The notes under the pieces: generated by a model
The model's input: only the letters and a program-made list of their open reading frames with translations
What the model was told of the DNA's origin: nothing
The model's database searches: none
DNA from: Bacteroidota bacterium
GTDB lineage: Bacteria > Bacteroidota > Bacteroidia > Chitinophagales > LD1
DNA length: 15,411 bases
Direction: 5' to 3'
Assembly: GCA_018267435.1 (NCBI GenBank)
Contig: JAFDYM010000217.1
Coordinates: forward strand, 1-15,411
Translations under genes and position numbers: made by a program
Shown here: positions 7,076 through 15,249 of the stretch, piece after piece
Numbering within the stretch: the first letter of the stretch is position 1
Layout of the letters: each line of letters opens with the position of its first letter

Positions 7076-7175
7076 TACTGATAGGAGGGACTACTGCTCT
7101 GAGTAAGTGGCTATAAAGATTTTTCTAACAGTAGCAATTAAACAACAACTAGGATAAAAATCCTGCGGGTCAATA

Positions 7176-7197
7176 GCCCGTGAATTAATTCACGGGC
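7176..7197. repeat. perfect 22-bp palindrome (GCCCGTGAATT and its complement)
   Basis: GCCCGTGAATT is followed immediately by its exact reverse complement AATTCACGGGC, with the same length and GCCC...GGGC ends as the palindrome 100 bp to the left but a different core. It lies 18 nt past the kinase stop codon, so in the transcript it could act as a 3'-end stabiliser or weak terminator. A nearby CGGG (7166-7169) could compete for pairing with the left arm. Confidence 0.6.
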
Positions 7198-7215
7198 GAA
7201 AAGAATCACGTGGAA

Positions 7216-10200
7216 CTAAGCCACCGGCAAATAAATGTTGAATGTGGCGCCATGGCCGGGCTGGCTGGTGGCGCTAATGTAGCCCCCATGATTTTGCACT
7301 ACCTTTTTGCAAATAGCAAGGCCAATACCCGTTCCCTTATATACGTTATCGGTATTTAGGCGCTGAAAAATGGTAAATATCTGTTCGGCGTGCTTCTGTT
7401 CAAAGCCAATACCATTATCGCTAAACGTTATTAGAGCGTATTTAAGCCCTTTATTTGGTAGCGGCAGGGTAGATGCTTCGTCGTTGGTTAATATGCGCGA
7501 ATTGATGCTTACAATGGGCTTAGAGGGACTAAACTTAAGCGAGTTGCTGATTAGGTTAGAAAACAACTGCGTAAGCTGTAGCGAAATACCTTTTATGGTA
7601 GGTAACGTACCTACGTTTATCGCTGCATCTTTTTCGGTAAGCTGCAGTTCAAAGTCAACCACAATATCTGCAATGGTTTTATTTAAATCTACGGCAGCAA
7701 ATATGTCGCGTTCGGTACGGCTAAGGCGGCTGTAGTTTAGTACTTCGCGTATAAGGTTGCTCATGCGCTTGGCGGCGGAAGTTATTTTTTCGAAATACTC
7801 CTTGCTGCGTTCGGGATCGTTATAGTGCATTTGCACCAGCTCGGTAAAGGTTTGAATTTTGCGCAGCGGCTCCTGTAGGTCATGGCTGGCTATATAGGCA
7901 AACTGTTCTAGCTCGCTATTGCTACGAGCTAGCTCTTCGTTTTTCGAAAACAACTCTGCTGTTCTTTCCTTCACCTTGCGCTCCAGCTCCTCTTGCGCCA
8001 ACTTGGTTTCGGTAATATCGGTAACCGAACCCGCATAACCTTTGTAGGTGCCATCTTTATCATAAAAAGGGAAACCCTCGGTTACGTACCAACGCAGTTC
8101 ACCATCGGCACGCAGTAACCTAAATTCGTTCGAGAAATAGGTTCCTTCTTCTACGGCTTTTGTAAATACTGCCATAGTACGATCACGGTCTTCTTGCAAT
8201 ACTGGCGCTAGCCAACCCTGTGTTAGGTTTTCTTCCAGCGTCATACCGCTCCAGTTTATCCATGTTTCGTTTACAAACACACATACGTTGTTTTCATCGC
8301 TTAGCCACAGGCCCACTGGCGAAGCCTCGGTAATGGTACGGAACAAAAGGCGGCTTTCTTCCAATATTTCCGATGCCTTCTTTTCAGCAGTTATATCCAT
8401 TATGGTGCCTATCATACGCGCAGGCTTGCCCTGCTTATCGTAGTACACTTTGCCCTGCGGTTTTATCCAGCGCATACTACCATCTGCAAGTACTATGCGC
8501 GCTTCGTATTTGTATACACCTTGCTCAAGCGCGGTTAGGTTGGCGGGCTTTACTATAGTTTCTAGGTCTTCGGGGTTCAGTAGCTTCCAAAAGTCGTTGC
8601 GGCTATACTTTTTATCATTACTAAAACCAAACATTTCGCGCAGCCTATCGCTGTATACAAAGTCGCCATTTTGTAAATCGATATCCCAACTACCAAGTTC
8701 TGCAGCATCGGCTGCCATGCGCATACGCTCTTCCGCTTCTGCCAACTGCTCGGTACTTTGCTTGCGCTCATGTATGTTTACGGTGCTACCTACATAACCC
8801 ATAAAGTTACCTTCTACATCAAAGCGCGGTGTACCTATTTTTTCAAACCATTGGTAGGTGCCATCCTTGGCGCGTAGGCGCATTTCTATGTTAAAAGCTT
8901 CGTGTTTTGCAAGTGCGCTTTGGTATAGTTGTTCCACGGCACTACGCTCTTGAGGATGAACCGATTTTAGCCAGCCTTGGCCCTCCATCTCTTCGGGTGT
9001 TTGCCCAGTATAGTTATACCACTGTTTGTTTTTAAAGAAGAAGCCGCCATCGGGTGCGGTTACAAAAATCATAACGGGTACACTATCCGTCATGTTGCGG
9101 AAATAGTTTTCGCTCTCCTCTATTTTCTGCCTGGCCACCACACGTTCGGTAACATCATTTACGGTTACCATTATGCCATCTACTTTACCATTTATATCGT
9201 GTAGGGGAGCATATTCAAAATCTAAGTAAAACTTGTTCATGCTACCATCGGGTGCATTTACAAAAGCTACCGATTCATTCTCGCGGTGTGCCACACCTGT
9301 ATCCAACACGCGGTATAATAACTCCTTATATTTTTGGTCGTTCAGTTCCGGAAACACATCGAACAAACGCTTGCCGCGCACTTCATCAAAACTACGTTTC
9401 CAAAGATTGACTAGCAGTGTTTCATTGGCTATCTCTATTATCAAATCCCTTCCGCGGAAAACAGTCATGGCTATAGGAGAATGCATTACCATGTTGCGGA
9501 ACTCCTTTTGCTGCTGAATAAAAGCGCGCTGCGAAAGTACTTGGGCTGTAACTTCGCTGGCTACTACCATTATACCAGTAGTTTCGCCGCGTGTATTTTT
9601 AACCGGTTGGTAAACAAAGTTGAAGAAAGCTGTATCTGCCCGGCCGTGCCTACGCAAAGGCACCTCAAATTCGTAACCATGATAAGCGTTGCCGGTATTC
9701 CAAACGCTTTCAAGCAATGGTCTTACGGCGGGTTCCACTTCTGGCAACGATTCGAACAGTGGCTTGCCAATAAAAGAGTCGGCCGTACGGTCAACAATTT
9801 GTAAGTAAACCTCGTTGGCCGATTCAACTATAAAGTCGGCACTATTGAATATGGTTATGCCTATAGGTGCTTGGTCTATTACCTCTTGCAGGCGCAAACC
9901 GTTATTGCGCATTTTTTCTTTAGCCTCTACTTGTTCGCTTACATTATTAGCCAAGGCTATTATACCTTCTATTTCACCATTGCTATTGCGCAAAGCTTGT
10001 ATGGTAACGTTTATGTAAACGGTAGGAGTATCAGCATCGGAGCCTAAGGCTATTTCGTATGCGCTGAATGTATTGCCTGTATTATATACCTGGCGCAGCA
10101 CATTGTCGTACCCCTTTTTGCATAGGTCTGGTAAGCTTTCAAAAAGAGGCTTACCCACTAGGCCAGTCTCGCTGCGGCCTAATAGCTTAAGCGCAGTATG

Positions 10201-10308
10201 GTTAATGGTATCTATTACAAAGTCGGGGCCACGGAACACACCTACTGCTATCGAAACTTGTTCGAACAGTTCATTGATGTTATAAGTAACATTGTAATGA
10301 TTATTCAT
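7216..10308 (-). CDS. soluble sensor histidine kinase with six PAS domains
   Basis: The 1030-aa protein has no signal peptide or membrane helix, so it senses in the cytoplasm. Six PAS/PAC modules lie at about 10-130, 138-258, 265-392, 398-517, 525-645 and 652-770; the last three end in typical PAC strings such as GYVGSTVNIHERK and GYAGSVTDITETK. A helical linker (about 765-800) leads to the HisKA domain with phospho-accepting His809 in ASHDLQEPLR. The ATPase domain follows, with the N box NLISNSLKFS (Asn922), DNGIGF (965-970) and GTGIGLAICKK (993-1003). PAS1-3 resemble one another (GKPLFESLP twice, GKRLFDVFP once), pointing to tandem duplication. There is no receiver domain and no response regulator next to it, so it is an orphan kinase here. 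The ligand or cofactor of the PAS domains cannot be told from sequence. Confidence 0.93.
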   Translation of the reverse strand: MNNHYNVTYNINELFEQVSIAVGVFRGPDFVIDTINHTALKLLGRSETGLVGKPLFESLPDLCKKGYDNVLRQVYNTGNTFSAYEIALGSDADTPTVYINVTIQALRNSNGEIEGIIALANNVSEQVEAKEKMRNNGLRLQEVIDQAPIGITIFNSADFIVESANEVYLQIVDRTADSFIGKPLFESLPEVEPAVRPLLESVWNTGNAYHGYEFEVPLRRHGRADTAFFNFVYQPVKNTRGETTGIMVVASEVTAQVLSQRAFIQQQKEFRNMVMHSPIAMTVFRGRDLIIEIANETLLVNLWKRSFDEVRGKRLFDVFPELNDQKYKELLYRVLDTGVAHRENESVAFVNAPDGSMNKFYLDFEYAPLHDINGKVDGIMVTVNDVTERVVARQKIEESENYFRNMTDSVPVMIFVTAPDGGFFFKNKQWYNYTGQTPEEMEGQGWLKSVHPQERSAVEQLYQSALAKHEAFNIEMRLRAKDGTYQWFEKIGTPRFDVEGNFMGYVGSTVNIHERKQSTEQLAEAEERMRMAADAAELGSWDIDLQNGDFVYSDRLREMFGFSNDKKYSRNDFWKLLNPEDLETIVKPANLTALEQGVYKYEARIVLADGSMRWIKPQGKVYYDKQGKPARMIGTIMDITAEKKASEILEESRLLFRTITEASPVGLWLSDENNVCVFVNETWINWSGMTLEENLTQGWLAPVLQEDRDRTMAVFTKAVEEGTYFSNEFRLLRADGELRWYVTEGFPFYDKDGTYKGYAGSVTDITETKLAQEELERKVKERTAELFSKNEELARSNSELEQFAYIASHDLQEPLRKIQTFTELVQMHYNDPERSKEYFEKITSAAKRMSNLIREVLNYSRLSRTERDIFAAVDLNKTIADIVVDFELQLTEKDAAINVGTLPTIKGISLQLTQLFSNLISNSLKFSPSKPIVSINSRILTNDEASTLPLPNKGLKYALITFSDNGIGFEQKHAEQIFTIFQRLNTDNVYKGTGIGLAICKKVVQNHGGYISATSQPGHGATFNIYLPVA

Positions 10309-10395
10309 GCAATGGCAGCGCTAAACCGTGAAATAGTGAAGATAGATAAAACCATCTGCGCTAAAGAAGTGTGCCAAAAAAATAATATAGAAGAC

Positions 10396-10971
10396 CTACT
10401 TTTTCGTATGTTCCACGTACTGTTCCAAGGCATCGTAAAAGTCTTCGCCATACTTACGTATTAGCGGTCCCTTTAAAAACTTGTAAACAGGTACCTTAAG
10501 CGCTTTGCCGTTTTTACAGGCGGCTTTGCATATATCCCAGCGCTCGTAGTTTACAGCATCAAAACCATTCTTTTTGCTTATGCGTATAGGGTATAGGTGG
10601 CAACTTATCGGCTTCTTCCAATCTATTATGCCATCGCGGTATGCCTTTTCTATGCCGCAGGTTACCAGGCCGTTGGTTTCACGTACTAGCCAAGCGCAGC
10701 CGCTATCTTTTTTCATAAGCGGCGTGCAGTACTCATCATTTTCTTTAATGTATACCCACTTGCCTTGCTTTTCTATTTCTTGTATGCCTTCTTCGCTTAG
10801 GTAGGGTTTTACTTTTTCGTATATGGCATCAAGTATCGGTAGCTCGTCTTTTTCAAGCGGGGCGCCGAATTCACCCTCTACGCAGCAAGCGCCCTTGCAG
10901 GCATTAAGGTCGCATACAAATTGCTTTTCAACTACGTCGTCGCTTATTATTTTATCGTCAATTACTATCAT
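10396..10971 (-). CDS. DUF3109 family cysteine-rich protein
   Basis: The 191-aa soluble protein has ten cysteines (20, 25, 29, 30, 82, 92, 105, 124, 148, 152) in the arrangement I recall for DUF3109, including FVCDLNACKGACCVEGEFGA near the N-terminus, CGIEKAY and PISCHLYPIRI. The family is related to YkgJ-like proteins, described as putative zinc- or iron-chelating; the Cys spacing would suit metal or Fe-S binding. No biochemical role is established to my knowledge. It is 87 bp upstream of the histidine kinase gene on the same strand, and it diverges from the TraB-family gene across 60 bp. Co-transcription with the kinase is possible but unsupported. Confidence 0.85.
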   Translation of the reverse strand: MIVIDDKIISDDVVEKQFVCDLNACKGACCVEGEFGAPLEKDELPILDAIYEKVKPYLSEEGIQEIEKQGKWVYIKENDEYCTPLMKKDSGCAWLVRETNGLVTCGIEKAYRDGIIDWKKPISCHLYPIRISKKNGFDAVNYERWDICKAACKNGKALKVPVYKFLKGPLIRKYGEDFYDALEQYVEHTKK

Positions 10972-11031
10972 GTGTTAAGCCGTTATATGCTTTGAAAAAT
11001 TTACTCCGATATTCGTAAACAAAGTTAGGGA

Positions 11032-11898
11032 ATGAGAAAGATATTATCGCTGTTATTGTTCATTATATCGGCACTGTTTGCGCAGGCACAATATAATGCA
11101 TTGCTATGGAAGATAACGGGCAATGGATTAAAGAAACCATCGTACCTGTACGGCACCATGCACACCAGCGATGCACGCATACTGCGCCAAGGCGATAAAG
11201 CCCTGCCGTACCTAGAGCAGACCAAGCAATACGCCATGGAGCTTGACCCTAAAGAAAGTTTTAACATAGCTATGCTTGAAAAGGTAATGATGGGCAAGGG
11301 TTACAGCTTAAAAAAAATGATACCTGAGCGGGAGTATAAGCTTATTGATTCGCTGGTTGAAAACTCTACTGGCGTATCGTTGGCGCTGTTCGATAATATA
11401 AGCCCTGTATTTATAAGTGCCATAGTAGAGGCGGACGGTTCGGGGCTTCAAAAAAGCACAACCGGCGAGTCGTTTCTAGATACCTATCTATCGGAGAAAG
11501 CGGCTAAGAAAAAGAAGACGGTAGTGGGTATAGAAACGGTGGATGAGCAGATAGGCGCGCTGAATGTGCTTAGTTATCAAGAGCAGGCCGACCTATTGGT
11601 AGATGCAGTGCATGATTTGGAAAAAGGTGCCGATACGGGTGGAGATATGGTGAAGTACTACTTGGAACAGAACCTAGATAGTATTGCTGAAATGGATGCA
11701 ACAGCAGATATGCCTCCGAAACTATACCGCGCCTTGGTAATAGACCGCAACAAGCGCATGGCCGAGCGTATAGGCGATATGGCACAAAAGCAAAGCACCT
11801 TTGCTGCAGTAGGCGCACTGCACTTACCCGGCAACGAGGGCGTAATAAGCCTACTACGCGAAAAAGGCTATACCGTAGAAGCCGTGAAAATGGATTAA
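11032..11898 (+). CDS. secreted TraB/GumN family protein
   Basis: The 288-aa protein starts with a signal peptide (MRKILSLLLFIISALFAQAQ, cleavage near residue 18-20). The remainder matches the TraB/GumN (Tiki-like) family: YLYGTMH with His44, a conserved Glu70 in AMELDP, GIETVDEQ in the middle and GALHLPGNEGVISLLREKGY at the end (His264). The two GxxH motifs are the proposed metal ligands of the Tiki/TraB/EreA superfamily, where some members are metalloproteases and others have no known activity. It probably acts in the periplasm or at the surface. AGGGA just before the ATG at 11032 supports this start. Its 3' end is 9 bp from that of the convergent YCII gene. The substrate is unknown. Confidence 0.88.
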   Translation: MRKILSLLLFIISALFAQAQYNALLWKITGNGLKKPSYLYGTMHTSDARILRQGDKALPYLEQTKQYAMELDPKESFNIAMLEKVMMGKGYSLKKMIPEREYKLIDSLVENSTGVSLALFDNISPVFISAIVEADGSGLQKSTTGESFLDTYLSEKAAKKKKTVVGIETVDEQIGALNVLSYQEQADLLVDAVHDLEKGADTGGDMVKYYLEQNLDSIAEMDATADMPPKLYRALVIDRNKRMAERIGDMAQKQSTFAAVGALHLPGNEGVISLLREKGYTVEAVKMD

Positions 11899-11907
11899 AG
11901 GTTTAGC

Positions 11908-12240
11908 CTACATCAACTGCCGTACTTCTATCATGTCGCCATCTTTATAGGTGGGGCAGCCCTTAGCTATTTCTACTGCTTCGTATAGGTCGGCGGCTTC
12001 AATTATATAGTAGCCGCCTATGCCATCGTGTACATCGCGCAGGGGTTGTAATATCAAGTCGCCGTTTATCATTTCTATCAAGCGGCCATCGCTATCTACA
12101 CCGTTGCCACTTACAAATATGCCTTTGTCTACAAGCTCCTTTGCCCAGTTGCGGTGTGCTTGTATAATGGCGTTTAGTTCCTCTTCGGGTAATGGATATC
12201 GTGTCAGGTCCTCGCGTATCAATAATATAAATTGTGCCAT
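11908..12240 (-). CDS. YCII-related (DGPF-type) small protein
   Basis: The 110-aa protein matches the YCII/DGPF family: an N-terminal strand MAQFILLIRED, a helix around AHRNWAKELVDKG (28-40) with a conserved His29, and IGGYYIIEAADLYEAVEIAKGCP (74-96). The family has a dimeric ferredoxin-like fold. Some members are near sigma factors or are proposed to be enzymes, but no general function is known. It has no signal peptide, so it is cytoplasmic. In many bacteria the family is linked to ECF sigma factors; none is visible here. The 194-bp gap upstream contains a C/G-rich hairpin. Confidence 0.85.
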   Translation of the reverse strand: MAQFILLIREDLTRYPLPEEELNAIIQAHRNWAKELVDKGIFVSGNGVDSDGRLIEMINGDLILQPLRDVHDGIGGYYIIEAADLYEAVEIAKGCPTYKDGDMIEVRQLM

Positions 12241-12363
12241 GTGCTGTATGGTTTAGGTAGCAACCAAATTAATACAGAAATGGAAAAAAATAGATGTTGT
12301 AACTTAAGAGGAAAAGTAAAACCATAAGTATATCAAAATCGCATGCTGTAAAGCGCTCCCCAA

Positions 12364-12387
12364 CCCCCTCCTGTTTATAGGAGGGGG
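12364..12387. repeat. C/G-rich intergenic hairpin, REP-like
   Basis: CCCCCTCCT (12364-12372), loop GTTTAT and AGGAGGGGG (12379-12387) form a perfect 9-bp stem. Flanking C and G runs (CCCC before, GGGGTGG after) could extend the pairing irregularly. It lies 47 bp past the DUF3089 stop and 123 bp before the YCII start on the minus strand, without a T-tract. Such 'CCCCCTCC...GGAGGGGG' elements are, as I recall, frequent between genes in Bacteroidota. The rest of the 12241-12434 gap shows nothing else I can name. Confidence 0.55.
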
Positions 12388-12434
12388 CAGGGGGTGGTTG
12401 AAATAAATCACCAAAACGATTTAGTAACTTGGTG

Positions 12435-13418
12435 CTACTGCTTCCAAAAAGCACTGATGCGCTTTGCTACATTGGCGCGTATATCGTACCAAAACAAGTT
12501 GTAATCGGCTATATGCAGGTTATCGAAACCTTTTACAAAAGGCAAAGTGTTATTTACCCATAGGTAGCCGTTGTGCACTTGTGCGGCACAGGCATGGTCA
12601 TATCTTTTGTTGAAGTTAAGCAGAATGGCTGCTTGGCTTTTGCTGCAGTCTACAGCTATGGTATCCCTGTTCCACGTAATAGGGTTTACACACACGTTGC
12701 CGTATAGTTGGCTGTTGCCAGGGTCGTATCCTTTTTTGAAAGAGGCCCATGTTATATAGCAACCTGTTTGGTTTTCATTCTCGCAAGGGCGCAAGGTTTT
12801 ATACATGGCAGTATCTATACCAAAGCCAATAATGTAGGCAGCCACCAATTTGTTTTGCAAGGTAGTGCCATCAAAAAAGTCTTTCATAAGCTGGCGCGAG
12901 TGGCGTGTGCCTTGGCTGTGCGATGCTATAATGATAGGCCTGCCATGGTTATAGTGGTCAAGGTAGTATTGAAAGGCGCGCTTTACATCTTCATAGGCAA
13001 AATCTAAAGCCTGCGTACCGTCCGTACCTTTATCGTAAAAGGCGGCAATAGCAGCTTGCCTATACCGCGGCGCATATACGCGCGCGCTGGCATTGAACAC
13101 ACTTGCTTGGTACTTTACGGGTTTGTTATCTATGCGCTTGTTCAGTTTTTTGTTGTTTACATCGGCGGTCCATACTTTTTTGCTGCGGTATATGGTGGGG
13201 TATATGTAGAACACGTCCACATCTTTCAGGCTATCGCTTACCCAGGTTTCGGTATTGGGTATTTTATCGGCAGCATCTTTTCTAAATGGTAGCGCCGACC
13301 AATGTTTTTCGTTGCTATAGTCGGGCGCAGGGGGCTGTTCGCTAGCATTGAACGCCTTCATTTGGGCGTTTACCGAAAAACTTAACAACAGCGCGCAGCA
13401 AACAACTATATTTCTCAT
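12435..13418 (-). CDS. secreted DUF3089 family alpha/beta-hydrolase-like protein
   Basis: The 327-aa protein begins with a signal peptide (MRNIVVCCALLLSFSVNAQ), which is why I place the start at 13418; the frame is open to 13580 but that extension is not protein-like and would overlap the divergent lipoprotein gene. Features of DUF3089 are DVDVFYIYPT (67-75), an ASARVYAPRYRQ block and the nucleophile elbow IIIASHSQGTRH with Ser168. Those point to a lipase/esterase-like alpha/beta hydrolase; His and Asp partners cannot be fixed with certainty. It is exported, probably periplasmic or further secreted. It diverges from the EGF-like lipoprotein gene across 39 bp. No substrate is known. Confidence 0.85.
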   Translation of the reverse strand: MRNIVVCCALLLSFSVNAQMKAFNASEQPPAPDYSNEKHWSALPFRKDAADKIPNTETWVSDSLKDVDVFYIYPTIYRSKKVWTADVNNKKLNKRIDNKPVKYQASVFNASARVYAPRYRQAAIAAFYDKGTDGTQALDFAYEDVKRAFQYYLDHYNHGRPIIIASHSQGTRHSRQLMKDFFDGTTLQNKLVAAYIIGFGIDTAMYKTLRPCENENQTGCYITWASFKKGYDPGNSQLYGNVCVNPITWNRDTIAVDCSKSQAAILLNFNKRYDHACAAQVHNGYLWVNNTLPFVKGFDNLHIADYNLFWYDIRANVAKRISAFWKQ

Positions 13419-13430
13419 GCTATTAATTTC

Positions 13431-13438
13431 TAATTTTG
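13431..13438 (+). promoter_or_regulatory. candidate -7 box for the EGF-like lipoprotein gene
   Basis: TAATTTTG fits the TAnnTTTG consensus and ends 19 nt before the ATG at 13458, leaving a short leader. Upstream TTTC (13411-13414) is only a poor -33 match at 16-nt spacing. The box lies in the 39-bp divergent gap. Confidence 0.3.
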
Positions 13439-13457
13439 AATAATAGAACAAAGCCTT

Positions 13458-13961
13458 ATGACCAAAAGTTTCGCTAAGATATTCGTTGCGCTTGCATTTT
13501 TGTTTGCTATTAGCGGTTGCGACCGTAAAAATTGTAGCGATGTGGTATGCGACTATGGTATGACCTGCAACCAAGGCCAATGCTATTGCCCCGATGGCTA
13601 CGAGGGTACCGATTGTAGTACCGTTAGTGCCAATAAGTATGTGGGCTCATACAACGTAAACGAGGCTTGCTACACAGGTGCCAGCAACTTTTTTAGCTAC
13701 CCGGCATATATTACCAATGGCTATAGAATCAATGAACTTCAAATTTCGAACCTGTTTGGTATGACCTCGGCTATAGCTTACGTATATACCGACGCCAGCA
13801 ACCAAGGCAACGTGATTGAAGTGCCTATGCAAAGCCAAGGCGGACTTACTTTTTCGGGCCAAGGAACATTCGATCCTATCAACTACCGAATAACTATCAA
13901 CTTTAACTATACCTACAACTTTAGCAGCTACCAGTGTACGCATACCTTCTATAAGCAGTAA
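13458..13961 (+). CDS. EGF-like lipoprotein
   Basis: The 167-aa protein has a lipoprotein signal peptide with lipobox AISGC (Cys21). An EGF-like module follows with six cysteines at 26, 31, 37, 42, 44 and 53 (spacing 4-5-4-1-8), ending CPDGYEGTDC as in typical EGF domains. After YVGSYNVNEACY a beta-rich C-terminal domain (about 60-167) has two further cysteines (71 and 160) that could pair. Small lipoproteins of this shape are common in Bacteroidota and are presumably displayed on the outer membrane, where EGF modules mediate binding. I know no specific ligand. Its 3' end faces the Ntn-hydrolase gene across 28 bp without a visible terminator. Confidence 0.8.
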   Translation: MTKSFAKIFVALAFLFAISGCDRKNCSDVVCDYGMTCNQGQCYCPDGYEGTDCSTVSANKYVGSYNVNEACYTGASNFFSYPAYITNGYRINELQISNLFGMTSAIAYVYTDASNQGNVIEVPMQSQGGLTFSGQGTFDPINYRITINFNYTYNFSSYQCTHTFYKQ

Positions 13962-13989
13962 ATAGATGCTAGTATTTAGACGATAGACG

Positions 13990-15249
13990 TTAGATAACCA
14001 CCAAGAACCCCCAGTAGCCGAATAAGCCCAGCAACACAATGTAAATAACAGTGTTGATGACTAATGTGGATACTGCCAACTTGCTCCACGTGGCGCTCTT
14101 AATGCTGCGTATGCACAATACCAATATTGGCACAATAGCCAATGCCAACAGTATAGGTAGATAAGATAAGGCCGTCAACACATAGTTATGCCCATCGTTG
14201 TACGGCGCAGGGAAGTAGTACACCCCTTCATTGCGGGCTATCAGCCATAGGTAATATGCCAGTACAATATTCAGCACAGCTAGCAACAGCTTAATGTACG
14301 CGCCGCTTAGCTGCCTAGTGCGTATGTAACTTATAAGGTAGAAGATAGCAAACAGTATAAGCGCAGCTAAGCTTGAAAGTAAAGTACCCAACATTTTGTT
14401 ATCGTTGAAAGGCGTGTAGTAGTTTCTAATCTTTTCATATTCCTCATTGCGCGGAAACAGGGAAGAAACCAACACCTTGCGCTCGCCCTTGGCTAGCTCC
14501 TTAGCTATGTTGAGCTTTACCTTGTGCGTATAATCGTGGTAGAAGTATAGGTGTATATTGCCGCTATCTAAATCATACAGCGAGGTATACATGGTACCAT
14601 CGCCAAAGCGCGGGCGGCACTCGCTCATGGTATCCATAATGCCCAGTGCAGTAGCTAGGTTAGCATTGTTTCTATCTTGAAGAAAAGCCTTGCCCCTCCA
14701 ATACCGTTTCTGCGGTACGTCCTTTTCTGCCGTTATGCTGGGGCAGAAATTGGTGAGGATATATTTTGCATCGTTGCCTTCTATAATGGTATCGGGTTCT
14801 ATTACCAAGTAGCCACCGCTTCTATCCACCATAAACAGCATACCCTGTGTAAAGAAGTAGCGGTTGTATGGCTTTAGCTTCTCCTTTACCTCGGCTATCG
14901 TAGCGCAGGTTTCCATTATTTCGCGTATCAGTTGTTTGGGTGCATAGTCGGTGCCGCCAGGTTTATCATCTTTAGGCATTACACTAAAGCCATCGTATAT
15001 CAAGCCCTTGTCGTTTATACCGCCTTGGCTCATTACATCATCGGCGCCTACATACACTACGCCATACTTGCCCGGGCTTGCCGGCACAAACCACAGCTTT
15101 GGGTTTATGCGCCAGGCATCTTCATTATTACCAACAAAGGTTTTGCCATCGGCAGTTATTTTAAATGCACTACATGCAAATGAAACCTGTACGCATAGCA
15201 ATAGCAAAAACGAAAGCGCCATGCGCTGCGGTGTGTGGGTAGGGGTCAT
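13990..15249 (-). CDS. secreted Ntn-type linear amide C-N hydrolase fused to four membrane helices
   Basis: The 419-aa protein starts with a signal peptide (about residues 10-25, SFLLLLCVQVSFA) followed directly by Cys26. Removal of the signal would expose CSAFKITADGKTFVGNNEDA, which fits the N-terminal nucleophile Cys of the choloylglycine/penicillin acylase and C45 acyltransferase families. Further family-like segments are SQGGINDKGLIYDGFS (74-89) and the LVIEPDT region. The last 135 residues contain four hydrophobic helices (about 287-308, 319-338, 357-380, 390-416) with basic loops (RTR, RSIKSATWSK) placed for a periplasmic catalytic domain under the positive-inside rule. It probably cleaves or forms linear amide bonds outside the cytoplasm; the substrate is unknown. 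FAC also resembles a weak lipobox, and lipidation would block the nucleophile. A start at Met10 is possible but would lose the basic N-region. Confidence 0.8.
   Translation of the reverse strand: MTPTHTPQRMALSFLLLLCVQVSFACSAFKITADGKTFVGNNEDAWRINPKLWFVPASPGKYGVVYVGADDVMSQGGINDKGLIYDGFSVMPKDDKPGGTDYAPKQLIREIMETCATIAEVKEKLKPYNRYFFTQGMLFMVDRSGGYLVIEPDTIIEGNDAKYILTNFCPSITAEKDVPQKRYWRGKAFLQDRNNANLATALGIMDTMSECRPRFGDGTMYTSLYDLDSGNIHLYFYHDYTHKVKLNIAKELAKGERKVLVSSLFPRNEEYEKIRNYYTPFNDNKMLGTLLSSLAALILFAIFYLISYIRTRQLSGAYIKLLLAVLNIVLAYYLWLIARNEGVYYFPAPYNDGHNYVLTALSYLPILLALAIVPILVLCIRSIKSATWSKLAVSTLVINTVIYIVLLGLFGYWGFLVVI

Larger units (their letters stand above)
6873..7215. other. 343-bp non-coding gap with promoter, CACGTG sites and palindromes
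   Basis: No open frame here looks like a gene. Reading left to right, it holds the PBP1A promoter candidate (6925-6953), two CCACGTGG sites (6981-6992 and around 7015-7024), a perfect 22-bp palindrome (7054-7075), a small AGGAT-AAAA-ATCCT hairpin (7151-7164), a second perfect 22-bp palindrome (7176-7197) and a third CACGTGG (around 7205-7211). It is downstream of the histidine kinase and upstream of PBP1A, both on the minus strand. Confidence 0.7.

Noticed and set aside
7216..10308. Hybrid kinase or two-component pair
   Set aside because: The protein ends with the ATPase domain, there is no receiver domain, and neither neighbour is a response regulator.
13419..13580. N-terminal extension of the DUF3089 protein up to 13580
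   Set aside because: The extension lacks protein character, overlaps the divergent EGF-like lipoprotein gene, and the internal ATG at 13418 begins a clear signal peptide.
13647..14039. Minus-strand frame across the EGF-like lipoprotein gene
   Set aside because: It lies opposite a well-supported lipoprotein gene and overlaps the 3' end of the hydrolase gene; its translation has no recognisable features.
1616..15249. A bile-acid pathway formed by the BASS transporter and the choloylglycine-like hydrolase
   Set aside because: The two genes are about 11.5 kb apart in unrelated contexts, both family names are historical, and nothing else for bile acids is present.
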